Part shown: one piece after another, positions 21,522 through 32,742 of the stretch
Layout of the letters: the number at the start of each line of letters is the position of its first letter
How positions within the stretch are numbered: the first letter of the stretch is position 1
Assembly: GCA_950295325.1 (NCBI GenBank)
Contig: OX485804.1
Location: 9,176,001-9,240,000, forward strand
Length of the DNA: 64,000 nt
Direction of reading: 5' to 3'
Source: Polytrichum commune
Lineage: Eukaryota > Streptophyta > Polytrichopsida > Polytrichales > Polytrichaceae
Notes under the pieces: model-generated
The model's database searches: none
What the model saw: the letters and a program-made list of their open reading frames with translations, nothing else
What the model was told of the DNA's origin: nothing
Translations under genes and position numbers: made by a program

Positions 21522-24244
21522 TTAGTGGTTGGTTGCATTCCAACTTACCGTCATGTTCCAGTCAGGAGGAGAACCAAGACTTCCAAAGCCAGAAGACGAA
21601 TGAATTGAACCACCCATGCTCATCCTAGGTAATGGAAAGATTCCACCCCCAGGTGAACCAGGGTCCATCCTTCCACCATACTCATACGAGCTGCTATAAT
21701 CATTGCTTGGCATGCTCAGGGGTGGCAATGAGGGTGCAAAATCTCGGCCACCACTACCACCTCTCCCTGTTTCGCTGCCACCTTCACGAAAAGCATTGTT
21801 GCGCAACCGGCTTATGACTTGAAACAGTGCCTCTCGAGCCACATTTGTGTCGCCCACAATCTGCATGTCCTAAGTATGAATTTCAAAGTTGATAGACCTC
21901 AATACAACCCAGATGACCCCTCCTAGTGCAACAAGAGGGTCATTAAACCTCCCCTAGTTAAGGCCTCACTATAACTTTCCAGCTATAAAAGGCATTGAAT
22001 ATATGAGCTGTGCAATTAAAAGGGTGTAAGAAGTCTGAGTTTGTCCAGTCTACAGCTTTTCACAAATTTGACCTTCAATTATGGTCCAAAATCACATATT
22101 TTGAATTGACCAATTTCTGAATTCTCAACTCATACAAACATAATACCTTTCTGCTGTCGTATATCTCCAAGCAACCACATAAAAATTGAAGTGATAAGCC
22201 ATGACATACCTGTACAAGTTCATCAGATTCAAGAGCACATCGAGGCAAGGTATCCTTGGGTAAAATACGAATGTTGGCACGTGTGGCTCTCCGCATATCC
22301 TCTATGATGCTGCCACCCTTGCCTAATAAACAGCCTATCTGATTGGTAGGAACCAGGAGCCTGGTTGTCACAATTCCATCCTTGTCTCCACCCATCTCTG
22401 CAGTGGTTCTTCCTTGGACTTGAATCATTGCCTCCAGTGAAGGTGAATACGAGTCACCTGGAAGCTGTACAGTGAAAAATATGAAAATTAGACGGAAAGA
22501 GGAACAAATGTTAAAAGTTGTGTGGTTTATGTTCTGGGCAGTTCATGCATTAATGAATCATACCCACCATATCTTGTGATCTGAGGAAATACATTTGCAC
22601 CCATCAATGTTGGTGATCATTTACATAGGTTACAGTGTATTTCTTCAAGTACTTGAGCACAATGAAGTTGCAACAATGTGCAGGAAACACTCAATACATA
22701 GATTTCTCAGTGAGGCTTGTTTATCCAGTTCTACATAGACCAAAATAAAACAAAACAAAAGGAATGCCAACACTTTAGAATGCGATGATTCACCTCCAGG
22801 GCTGACACAATGATGACACGTTCATCAGAACCAGGAACAGCATCAGCGATCTTTATTCGAGCCCCTGTTTCTTTGCGCAGGCTGTGGATGATGCTACCAC
22901 CCTTCCCAATGACACTCCCAATCTTATCACTCGGACAAAGCAAACGAAAGACAAGCTCATTCTCCACAGAATCCCGTGCATCCTTGCTGCGCCTGTTATC
23001 TGGGCGATCAACTGACAAGTTCCCACTGCCAAAGGGCCATCCACCTCCATCCAGATGACCAGGTCCCAAACCAAACAAAGATCCATTTCCCCCACTGTGA
23101 TAGCTTTCTTTGGGCATATAATCACCCACTGGCACATAAGCTGGCCCAGGAGGAGCAAAACTTTGAGGTCGATCTCTAGGTGGATTTTCTTGCAAGCGGG
23201 ACGAGATAGCAAGTAGTGCTTTCTTCAACACTGAAACCTCACCAGACACCTGCAACCAGATTAAATCCTTCTGCAATTTAGTCTAGTCCATCACATTCTG
23301 TACCTCTCAGTGGACAAATTGCATCCACTCAAATCATCTGGAACACATGAAGACTCACCACCAAGACATCAAACTCTCAACCACCTCAAACCATGAAATT
23401 CAGATTCATTACAAGTGAATGAATCGGATGGCATTTGAAGAGGCATAACCTGAACAAGTTCATCAGTAGGCAGAGCACAACCAGAAAGCTGTTCTTTGGG
23501 AAGAACCCGAATCTGGGCTCCAGTCGACTGTCGCATTTGCTCTATGATCTTGCCTCCTTTACCCAGAAGACATCCAATTTGATTATTTGGTACAAGGAGT
23601 CGAGTTACCACCTGCTGGCTAGGCTCTTCTTCGTGATCAGACCCATCCCCACCCCGTGTCTCCGCATCTGCAATGATGCGTGCATGCACCCTAAACAGGG
23701 CTTCCTGCGCCGGGGACAATTTCTCACCATCCCTATCAGAATCCTCCCTCTCTTTCCTAACATCCTCTTCCTTACCCCCATCTCTCTCTCTCTCTCGCCC
23801 CTCACGGCCTCTCTCACCAGAGCGCCCCTCCCGACTACTTCCATCTCTCCCTCCTCTCCCTCTGTCCACTCTTTCTGCAGAGGAGATGATGATCACTCTC
23901 TCATCCACTCCAGGGATGGCATCTGCTATCTTGATTTTCGCACCCGACTCCTGCCTCAACGTCTTTATGATGCTTCCACCTTTGCCTATCACACTTCCAA
24001 TCTTCGGCGCCGGACAAAGGATGCGGTACACCATGTCCTCAGGTAAAGGAGTGCTGACCAGGGGCAATGGCAGATCCCGAGGCGCAAACCCTCCTCCTCC
24101 ACCTCCTCCACCACCTCCTCCTCCTCCTATTTCTCGACTACTATAACCGCCTTGGTTTCGTCGCTTCTGCCTCCCATTTCTCTCTGAAAAGTCTCCATCG
24201 TATGGGGCGTGCGGCCGTTTCCCCCCATTATAACCCCCATCCAT
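21522..24244 (-). CDS. Four-KH-domain RNA-binding protein, paralog of the 5.3 kb gene
   Basis: Exons on the minus strand: 24244-23450, 23249-22794, 22464-22210 and 21869-21549. If intron 4 is retained, the frame continues nine residues past the exon end to a stop at 21522, giving about 617 residues. The start gives MDGGYNGGKRPHAP; a longer frame back to 24265 would need a non-ATG start. KH1 to KH4 are intact, each with a GKGG loop. A 13-residue Gly run precedes KH1 and an Arg/Glu/Asp-rich linker follows it. KH1 and KH2 share one exon, unlike the plus copy. Family role is RNA binding in mRNA processing (inferred). The KH5 exons are decayed, so the true 3' end is uncertain; a cDNA may show another terminal exon. 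Confidence 0.85.
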
Positions 24245-24857
24245 CGCGCCTGCAGCTTCAGCCAAACTAGCACACCAAATTCAGTTACAAATCCCCTGCA
24301 AGAGTAGGAACAAAACAACCACATACTCAGCCACGTACACACAAACATATCCCCAAGGAACATACTTTAAACAAGGCTTACATACTTAAGACCATATCAC
24401 ACAAGGTTGAGAGCATCAAACTTGGTGGCATTAGTCTAGTCAACTGCCAGTACCACTCAAGAGCATTTCTTAACCCAGCTTAACCTTTCCATCCTCATCA
24501 TGACAACCGACTCATCAAAACACCTAAAAAAATCGGCCCCGGAAGAACTAAGAGGGAATCTAAGTAATCAATCACAGCTAAAAAAACAAAAGAAACAAGA
24601 AAAAAGGCAGCTACCTACTAGACTGCATAATTGCATATATGAAAATTCAAACATGGAGATGAGAGACACCGACATGGGATTCAACCCCGACATCCAGAAA
24701 CCAAAAATATATATACAGGCTCGCGAAAGAGGTAGGCGAAACCACAAAGTCGGAGGTGCAGAAATTTAAAACTAGAGACCCTAAGGGGGCACAAAACATG
24801 AAGTCGGTAGGAAAAACAAGAGGTGCGAGTAGAGTAGAAGATGAGAGTGTAACTTAC

Positions 24858-25080
24858 GAGGTGCGTGAGCTTGCGAGAGAGCGGAAGAAACAGTAAGTCG
24901 AGGCCTCTAGGGTTTCAAGGTGCACATGATGCGCAGCAAAAACAGCAGCAACAACAACGACAAGAGGAAGACGGTGGAGGCTGTTGTCTCGGTGAAAGAC
25001 TAGCGGAGAGAGAGAGAGGGAGGGCGAGGGAGAGAGAGAGAGAGAGAATCTTGCATTTGGCAGGTGGAAGAGAGAATACC
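24858..25080 (-). promoter_or_regulatory. 5' leader exon of the minus-strand KH gene
   Basis: Read on the minus strand, this begins near CT-rich tracts (25008-25050), contains the telo-box-like AAACCCTAG near 24907 and ends at CGCACCTC before GTAAGTTACA at 24857, a strong donor. The leader intron runs to an acceptor CCCCTGCAG near 24294, about 50 bp before the ATG. The CT-rich leader and telo-box suggest a constitutively expressed gene; this is inference. Confidence 0.65.
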
Positions 25081-25109
25081 TAGTTCCTCTTCCTATTTTT
25101 ATCAACGCC

Positions 25110-28080
25110 TAGGTAATAGGTCTTTTTCTATTCTAAGCTTTTCTGCCCAAGTGAGTATGTTAGTTCTTTTGGCATGCATCAGTGTCACTTTTGTAGTCAT
25201 TTTGAAGTAACTCAGCATGAGTCATGTGGAGGCCCCATGGATGTTCGAAAACAACACTGGTTTCGAAACAGAGACCGATGGACCATGGCAAAAGAATTTT
25301 TGGCCTTGACGAGCTTGATTTCCATTTCGGCCCCTCTTTAAATTGGGTATGAATGTCCATTTTCAACTCCGATCCAAGACAATGTGGTCTTGTAAGGTTT
25401 AAAACTTCCATTTTTCACTGGAGTTGAAAACAAATAGTTTTAACCCAAAAAAAAGTGGGGGGGGGCAACTTTGAAACTAAGCTCCTCACAATTAGGCACG
25501 TGTCAAGCTCAAAAGAACTTGGCAAACTAAACTCTCTTTCAAAACCAACATCTTTGAATGTGTGTGGCCCTTCCCTTCACCAAAAGGCCTAGCCCCACCT
25601 AACTTTAGGGCATTGTGATTTTTAATGCTTATACATGTCCACTTGTAGGGTTGGGCCCATTCACACAACATGTAGTTCAGTTTGGGTTATTTTGCGGCCC
25701 CAACACTTAATGGTTGGTTTTATTTTTATTTGTAGTCTTACTTGTGGATTATTTCAGCAGAGGAATTGTCACATCACCCCTAACACTGACCAATGCTCAA
25801 AGGAGCATATTTTCTCGATTTTGTCTCGCAATGTACATCACTTAATAAGTTCGGTATACCACATAATTTCTTGACCCCTTGTACATGAAATCTTGGAGGC
25901 CATGGGCACATGCACTAGGCCCTTGGGACCAATTGCGGTCTCGATTATATCTTGAAAACCTCCCCTATTACCATCTAAGCAAGCATATGTTTTGTGAATC
26001 ACATGGGAACATCTTGGCATTTGAATGGTTCAAAGTTTGAGCATCTAAAGAGCTTTTGAGTTTAACCTTCAAGAAAGGCAGTAGTGACAAAACTAAGCTA
26101 AAGCAAAGTGAGCAAAAACAGGATGTGAGTTTAATGAGTTCAAAGATAAATGGCAGGCATATGACTTGCATTGTGAAATGGGGCAAAACAAGAGGAGCGC
26201 CACCAACTCCCAAAGAGCTTGTTGGATTTGCCATTGTTGGAATCCGATGTGCAGGTTCTAGCGCAAGCAATGTGGATTGAGTTCCAAATTTTATAGTCTA
26301 TACCATCCCTCCCGTTAAGAGGCTCTCTTGAGGATGTCATAGGCAGCAGTTGGTTATTATTTTCTCACAACAACCAACTTGTATGAGTTTTAACCTAAAT
26401 AATCCATGGAGGAATTCACCGTTAACTAACAATGATACACGTCCAATGAAATCGCAACATGATCACAAGTTTAGTATAGTGCTAGAAGTGGGGAAGGAAA
26501 GTTGGGTCTTGCCCACCGAAGCTACGGTTCGAGATTAACGTTGGGTTTTAATCCGCACATGTGGCATGCCAGGTAGGCTTGTTATTTGTTGACGTTGGAG
26601 GTGGGAAACGTGGGTAAATAAAAACAATATCACAACTAAAAGCCCCTTGGATGAAGTTAGGTTGTAGGGGGGGCATAAGATGTGTACTATTAGTGGCGTC
26701 CCATTTTATTCCAAGACATGGTTGGCAAACATAGCCTTCTCTTTGAGAGGGAATTGTTGTTTACCAGCGTACCTCTCATCCATCCAACATAAAAACTTGA
26801 ACTTTTATTACCAAAGTTTGATAGCAGGTTGGGGGCATATTTTGCCCAATAATTAATTAATTTAAAGATTCTTAGGCAATTTGTAGAAGCATTTATGAAA
26901 AATGAGGCAAATACCTATATGTATATTTATTTATTTATTTAAGCACATAGCATATCCCACATACAAATCCATGTACTATAACTTATTTTTCATCCATTCA
27001 TGATGGTTAAGTACATGATGTTAGCCTTGAGGATTTAGGTTAAGTTGTTTCAGTGTGCTAATTAGGGTTATTCATCTATATGTATGCCTTGATATGGTAT
27101 TTTTTAGTGATTTCATATGTTTTTTATTTAAGTCAATGAAGAAACTTGGCAAGCTTATCCAAGACTTGTCAAAAACCTTTAGGAGTTGAAATGGCTAAAC
27201 CTAGTTTTTTGAAGAGCATATAATAGGTGTGCCTAAAGTAGTCAGTGTTGATTGTGTGTTGAGCATTGGATTATTTGAATATTCCAACCATTGAGCCATG
27301 ATATTAATCCTTAGAATAATACTATAAACATTTGTATTATGTGGTAATGGGTAGTGTATAAGATTGTATTTGCATACACATAAGGTTCGACACATCTATA
27401 GGGGATACACTCTTTGTAAATCATTCATAGCACATGTGATCATAAGGTAAAAAACAAACCCATTGTACACATGTCACGATCAATTCTTGATTCGTATATA
27501 CATACATATTAAGCTTTTGAAAGACGACATGTAAAAATACATCACTCATGATCATTCAAATATAAATAAGTCAAATTGCGTGTACTATTAGGTTTTCTAT
27601 TGCTTTAATTCATTTTCTTAGCATATCTATTAAAACATGTGAAATAGGACTTAACCCTTGGGAGGAATGTCTCAATCTTGTTCTTGCTCGTTTGTTACCG
27701 TTTATTAACCCAATATAGTCCATTTCCATGCCCTTCTCTCAAACCCCTCAAAACCAAGGCAACAAACTTGGGGGGCTTCGTGCGTAATCAATCCTTTGAT
27801 TTAAGATGTGTCTTTTATAACCTATAAGCGCATTTGTAAAGATTTTCCACTAGTATATTATATGTTTTGTTTGATGAAAAAATGAGCCCACTATGGCTAA
27901 TCGAGGTTTTGGGGTCCTTGAAGCTAACAAACTAGACAGCATTTCAACTAGCTTTGAAAGAGGGGGGGGGGGGTCTTGCATGGAAACCCAAGGCCTTCCC
28001 ATGACTTGAAAATGGCTCACCAACCTAACAAAACACTTTAGACCCCGGACAAATAACCAACTTAATCAACTAATTCAACT
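25110..28080. other. Gene-poor intergenic DNA
   Basis: No domain, splice structure or transposon boundary is recognised. Short open frames (e.g. 26056-26280) have no supporting features. The region ends with a G11 tract near 27962. Confidence 0.45.
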
Positions 28081-28089
28081 ATTAGTTAA

Positions 28090-28670
28090 GTAGTTGCCTT
28101 TCGTAACTATAGTTGTTCGCGATTTAACTTGTCAGAAAATGTAGTTAATTATAGTTTTTTTTTTAAAATTGGTATTCCAAAAAGTCTAATTAACTTTAGT
28201 TATACTAGTGAATTAAAGTTGAGCGCAACATGCTCATGGAATTCTTTTATAGTGTTGTAGTGTCACTAGTGTGTTATTGGGTCAACATGTTTCTGAAGAT
28301 GAACAAGCATGTACTCAATTCTGACGTATTCAAGGTAGTCGAGCTTAACTCGCAACGGAAGTCTTCTATTCCCAAGCGACAAGCTAGCTATGTTGGAATA
28401 CAACACCAATGATGAAGATAACAACAACATTGAGGTAGATGATGAGTATGAGGCTTAACATTCATATTTAATAACTACAATTGACTATAGTTTTTCTAGA
28501 AACTTTTTTTTACTTAACTATAGTTAGTTACATAATTATAGTTGTTTGAAAATTTTATAGTTAATTATAGTTGTTCTTGAAACTAGTCTTAATTTTTTTT
28601 AGTTATCCATAGTTGTTCCCTAAAACATATTGAACAAAATATAGTTAACTATAATTATTTTGGCAATTTT
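28090..28670. repeat. Cluster of AACTATAGTT-type palindromic motifs
   Basis: About ten copies of TTAACTATAGTT or near variants on both strands are spread over ~580 bp (for example near 28110, 28145, 28485, 28512, 28535, 28560, 28605 and 28640). The two outer groups are inverted relative to each other around an AT-poorer centre (28220-28450). This resembles subterminal repeats of a DNA transposon, but no clear ends were found. Confidence 0.5.
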
Positions 28671-29184
28671 CCAAGGTTTGAAACACTTATCCCCTCTATA
28701 TATATACATCTAAGGGATGTTTTCTTGAACCCTTGTATGTATATAATTAATAACTAGTTCCATGAATAACAACCCGCTCAATTGAATGTACATGCAATGG
28801 TATATTAAAGCATGAGCATCGCATGAGGACACATTTGTACGGGATTGTTTGGTGTTCTTTTTTAAAAGATTTTTTCTGAATGTCAAATGATTAGCATATG
28901 CACATTATGAGTTGCATCTTGGTATGTCTTTTTGGATGCAAAATAGAATTTTCATGTTGAATCTAGGGGGTTTCCACCAATATAAGACTGCCACATGGAA
29001 AAATGTAGAGAATAATCATACTTAAGAGATGAAGCAAGGAACTCTACACTGACAAACAATATTGTGTACACTTTGAACATACTCATCTTAACAAACAACC
29101 ACAAACAATTCAAAAGCTTTTTTCAAATTTGAAAATTGGATATGATATTGCACAAAAGTATGCACATGTATGTAAAATTTCACA

Positions 29185-30269
29185 TTACATTGATAGTAAG
29201 AAATTATATTGCAAAGCCAAATGAGAAACTACATACATATACTCAGTTTTGTTCAAGTTGCCTACAAAATCTTTAGTAATTGGTCCAATAACCCTACTCT
29301 TCAACACATCGTCAATTCTTCTCTCATAAAGCGCCATGCAATTTTGTTCATTGAAATTGGGACACACTAAACACACACACTCCCACAAGTTTTGGAGGTG
29401 TCATAAATTCGTTCAAGCACTATTTGAGAAGTGCCCATAAATGTTCAATGGGATTCAAATCTAGAGATTTTGCATACCATTGAAGGAGTTAAAACGGTTG
29501 TAATGCCAACCATTTTTGCACACTCTTGCTTGTGTGTTTGGAATCATTGTCATGTTGAAAGACCAACCTTCTTGGATCCAAATTATAATTTTGTATAGTG
29601 GACCACAAGAATTTTTCCAAAATAAATTTGTATAGGTGTCTCTCCATCCTACCTTCAATTATGTATCATGCTCCCAACCAAAAGCCGTCATGCATTCCCA
29701 AATCATCACTGACCCACCACCATGCTTCATGGTATGATGGACATGTTGAGGTCCAACACGTTCTCCATCTCCAATCCAACACCATGACCTAGCATCTGAG
29801 TTAAACCTATTTATCTTTGTGTCGTCATTAAAAATCACGTGTTTCTAATCATCGATGGTCCAATTCTCATACCTTTGAGCAAACCTCAGGCGTGTGAGAA
29901 CATGTTTACGACTCATAAATGGCTTCCTTTGCTTACACTTGTGCACCCAATCCAACCTCTCTCAAAGCACGCCTCACAGTGATGTCAAACAACAATTTAC
30001 ATGTTACATATCAAAGTTGTTTTGGTGTCGCAAATGTAGTTCTAGGTCAACCTTCAGTAACGAGAGTGACATAGTACCTCTTCTCTCAATTTACAATAAG
30101 CTTTGGACGTCCTCCTTTTTTGTCTTTCAATCTCACCCCCTACATCTTTCCTTAGATGTGCTACAAAAGATTGGCTCATGCCCACTAAAGCGGCAACTTT
30201 GCAAGTAGAAATACCACTTCTAAGTTGCACCAAAGCTTGGTGTTCTTGTTCTTGAGACAATGAAGGCAT
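29185..30269 (-). pseudogene. Decayed Tc1/mariner-type transposase
   Basis: The minus strand opens with MPSLSQEQEHQALVQLRSGI followed by VAALVGMSQSFVAHL, a helix-turn-helix typical of Tc1-like transposases. Downstream frames contain HVIFNDDTKINRFNSD (first catalytic Asp region), HGGGSVMIWECM, a region corresponding to the DNDPKH motif (NMTMIPNTQA) and IPLNIYG in place of the usual PDLNPIENLW. Frameshifts and stops split it into several pieces, so it is dead. Terminal inverted repeats were not found. Confidence 0.78.
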
Positions 30270-30299
30270 ACGGCTATAAACGATTCTACAAATTGCACC

Positions 30300-31860
30300 T
30301 CACATATAATGGAACCAAGGCTACACAATGCACAAGAAATCTCACAACGTTCTCAACTACACAATGCACATAGAGATGTTGATGTTGGAAGAGTGGCAGC
30401 AGACAACAACGAGTATTGTAACCCTAACCACTTCATCATTTCTTAATGTAGACACCCTAAACCCTTTTCACTTTTTGGTTTCACATTTATGCAATTGATT
30501 ACTTGGACTCTTGCTTTGATCACTTAATCATTTTGTTTATGATTTGAATTGGTTGACATTGGGAGCCGAAGTTGAGTTTGCATACAATGTACTCAAGTTC
30601 GTTTGTAATTGTACATTATCATAAACATAGGAATTGTCAACCCCAAATATGTGGAACTATAAGTGGGTCATTACATGGTTTTAAGCTCGTCATTGTTTCT
30701 ACCCCCTATGAGGCTCATATGCAAAGGGCTATAAGATGTTGTACAATATTGATGTTGACATGTAGGTGCAAATATTAGGGACATGAAACATGTATAAAAT
30801 TTATGCCCCAAGTGGCTAGGTTGCATATCACATGCTAGTGTGGGATGGGAACATCACCCAATCGCGAGGTGATTGGCTAGGGCAATGGATACAAATTCTC
30901 ATGTGCAAGAGACCACCTTCTGCCCATCATTTGTCTATGCACTACAAGAATACTTGAGTTGTATTATGGCCATCATATGTACAATTTCACTTTCTAGAAG
31001 GCCTCATGGTTTGTGAATAAAAAAATTATCTCATAAATAAAAATTGGGATGACAAGTGACACTTATGCCAACATTTTCCTAGAAATTCAAATATGGGTGT
31101 TCGATTAAGAATGATGGGTGGTTGGGTGTATATCTAAGATTGGATACCAAAAAATCATGTCTTAGAATGAGATTGGACTTCATTCTCAAAGTTTGTTAAC
31201 TACAATAGGCTCAATATTTGGCATAATTGGGGGGGGGGGGGTTATGACCTTCTTATGACTCATTGTCAATGAATTTGATAATTCATAGCAATTTAAAATC
31301 AAACTGTAGTTTTTTGGATTGACCCTAACTTTCTTCACATACTTTTGCAAACACCCTAAAAGTTTAACCTCGAATTCGAGTAATTGTGTAATCTAACAAA
31401 CAAGGAGAAAACAACAACAAAGCAACCAAATAAGGCTCATCTACCGCACAAGATTTGCTAATCGACCTGGTAATTTGTCTTGGATTATATTGCACATCAT
31501 AAGAGGTCAAACCTCTTGAAGTAACCATACCCGATGGCTCATCCAACAACGAAAGGGTTGGAAGAACTCACCACACATTTTCATCCATGAAGATGAAGTA
31601 TCATAACCATGAGTAGATCGGTTACAAACTAGATAAGTTAACCATCGAGAGGAGAGTGGATGACAAATTGGTTATCGAACACAACCGGCTAGTTCAAGAC
31701 AAAATAAAAATAAAAATGTGGATCGCATCACGCTTGCATAGATGAAACATCGAGACAAGTTCTCATAACCCTTATCCTCTTGGATGTGCAATCTGTTATG
31801 ACTCATAAACATCTCGTTCGAGTAGGTGGGCAAGAGCGGAAGCCCTAAGGGTTAGTTCCA
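30300..31860. other. Intergenic DNA with an inverted copy of the intron-1 repeat
   Basis: Bases 31110-31215, read on the minus strand, contain AGTTAACAAACTTTGAGAAT and ATACACCCAACCACCCA, matching the dispersed repeat at 17.1-17.45 kb. A G10 tract lies at 31231-31240. No gene is seen. Confidence 0.5.
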
Positions 31861-31869
31861 TGTAGGCCA

Positions 31870-31965
31870 GTTGCTTACCAGATTCTAGTAGAAATGTAGA
31901 TTTCATCAGGTGGAATCTGCATTTCCTTTAGAATATGGTGGGCAAGCCGCCTACATTGAAACTAA
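31870..31965. repeat. End fragment of the GGGTGAGTTTCC-type element
   Basis: GAATATGGTGGGCAAGCCGC and the following CTACATTGAAACT match the right end of the element at 55543-56018 (GAATATGGTGGGTGAACAAC). The MITE at 31966 begins at its edge, suggesting a nested insertion. Confidence 0.5.
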
Positions 31966-32494
31966 GGGCCGCTTTACACCTAGAGGCCGGGCCAATTCCC
32001 CTTGAGGCCGATTGCATGAAATTTAAGGCCTTTTTTGGGTTGGAGGCCGGCCTCAACTACACATTATAATAAGATTATAATGGGGGCCAATTTTCCCATA
32101 TGTAGAGGCCTTAGGGCCAGGAAGCTAAGCCGATTCAATAAATTTAGCATAATCCAACGGATCTAGCATAATCCAACGGATCTAGCATAATCTAGCATAG
32201 AGCCATTCACATTTCAACGTAATCCAATGAATATGGTTCGCTAAAAAATCATATCTTTTATATATATATATACCGGAAATTGACATTGGCCTTTCATTTT
32301 GGGTGCACCCAATTCAATGAACTCGGCCCGTGTCATACCATGCATTTTTTGATTAAAATTTTTATACCAACAAATCGGGCCTGACCTCTAGGTGTAAAAG
32401 GATTGGGCCGATTTCAGTCTTTTGACCAATCACAAGTGAGGATTTCAAGCCATTTACACAACGAATTGGCCCGGCCTCTAGTGTAAAGTGGCCC
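31966..32494. mobile_element. PIF/Harbinger-like MITE with TAA target duplication
   Basis: This 529-bp element begins GGGCCGCTTTACACCTAGAG. Its right end complements to GGGCCACTTTACACTAGAGG, and both continue into GCCGGGCCAATT. It is flanked on both sides by TAA, the duplication expected for Tourist/PIF-Harbinger elements. The interior is non-coding and holds a short tandem repeat (ATCCAACGGATCTAGCATA) at about 32150-32200. Confidence 0.85.
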
Positions 32495-32742
32495 TAACCC
32501 TAATCTGCCTGTCAATGGCGCGGGGCTTTTCTTCGCGTAATGGAATGCGCCGGGCGTGAGGCTTTCCTCTTTATACATGCGATCGAGATCGTGGCTGCCA
32601 ACAGGATCCTGCGTTATCCGCAGGCAGGCAGTGAATCACTCTGTACACTTGTTAGTATTCGCAACACACTCGAACTCACTTCGGAGCCTTAGCATTTACT
32701 GGAGTGTAGCAGCTCTTTCGTCAATCCTCAGAAGCCATAGCC

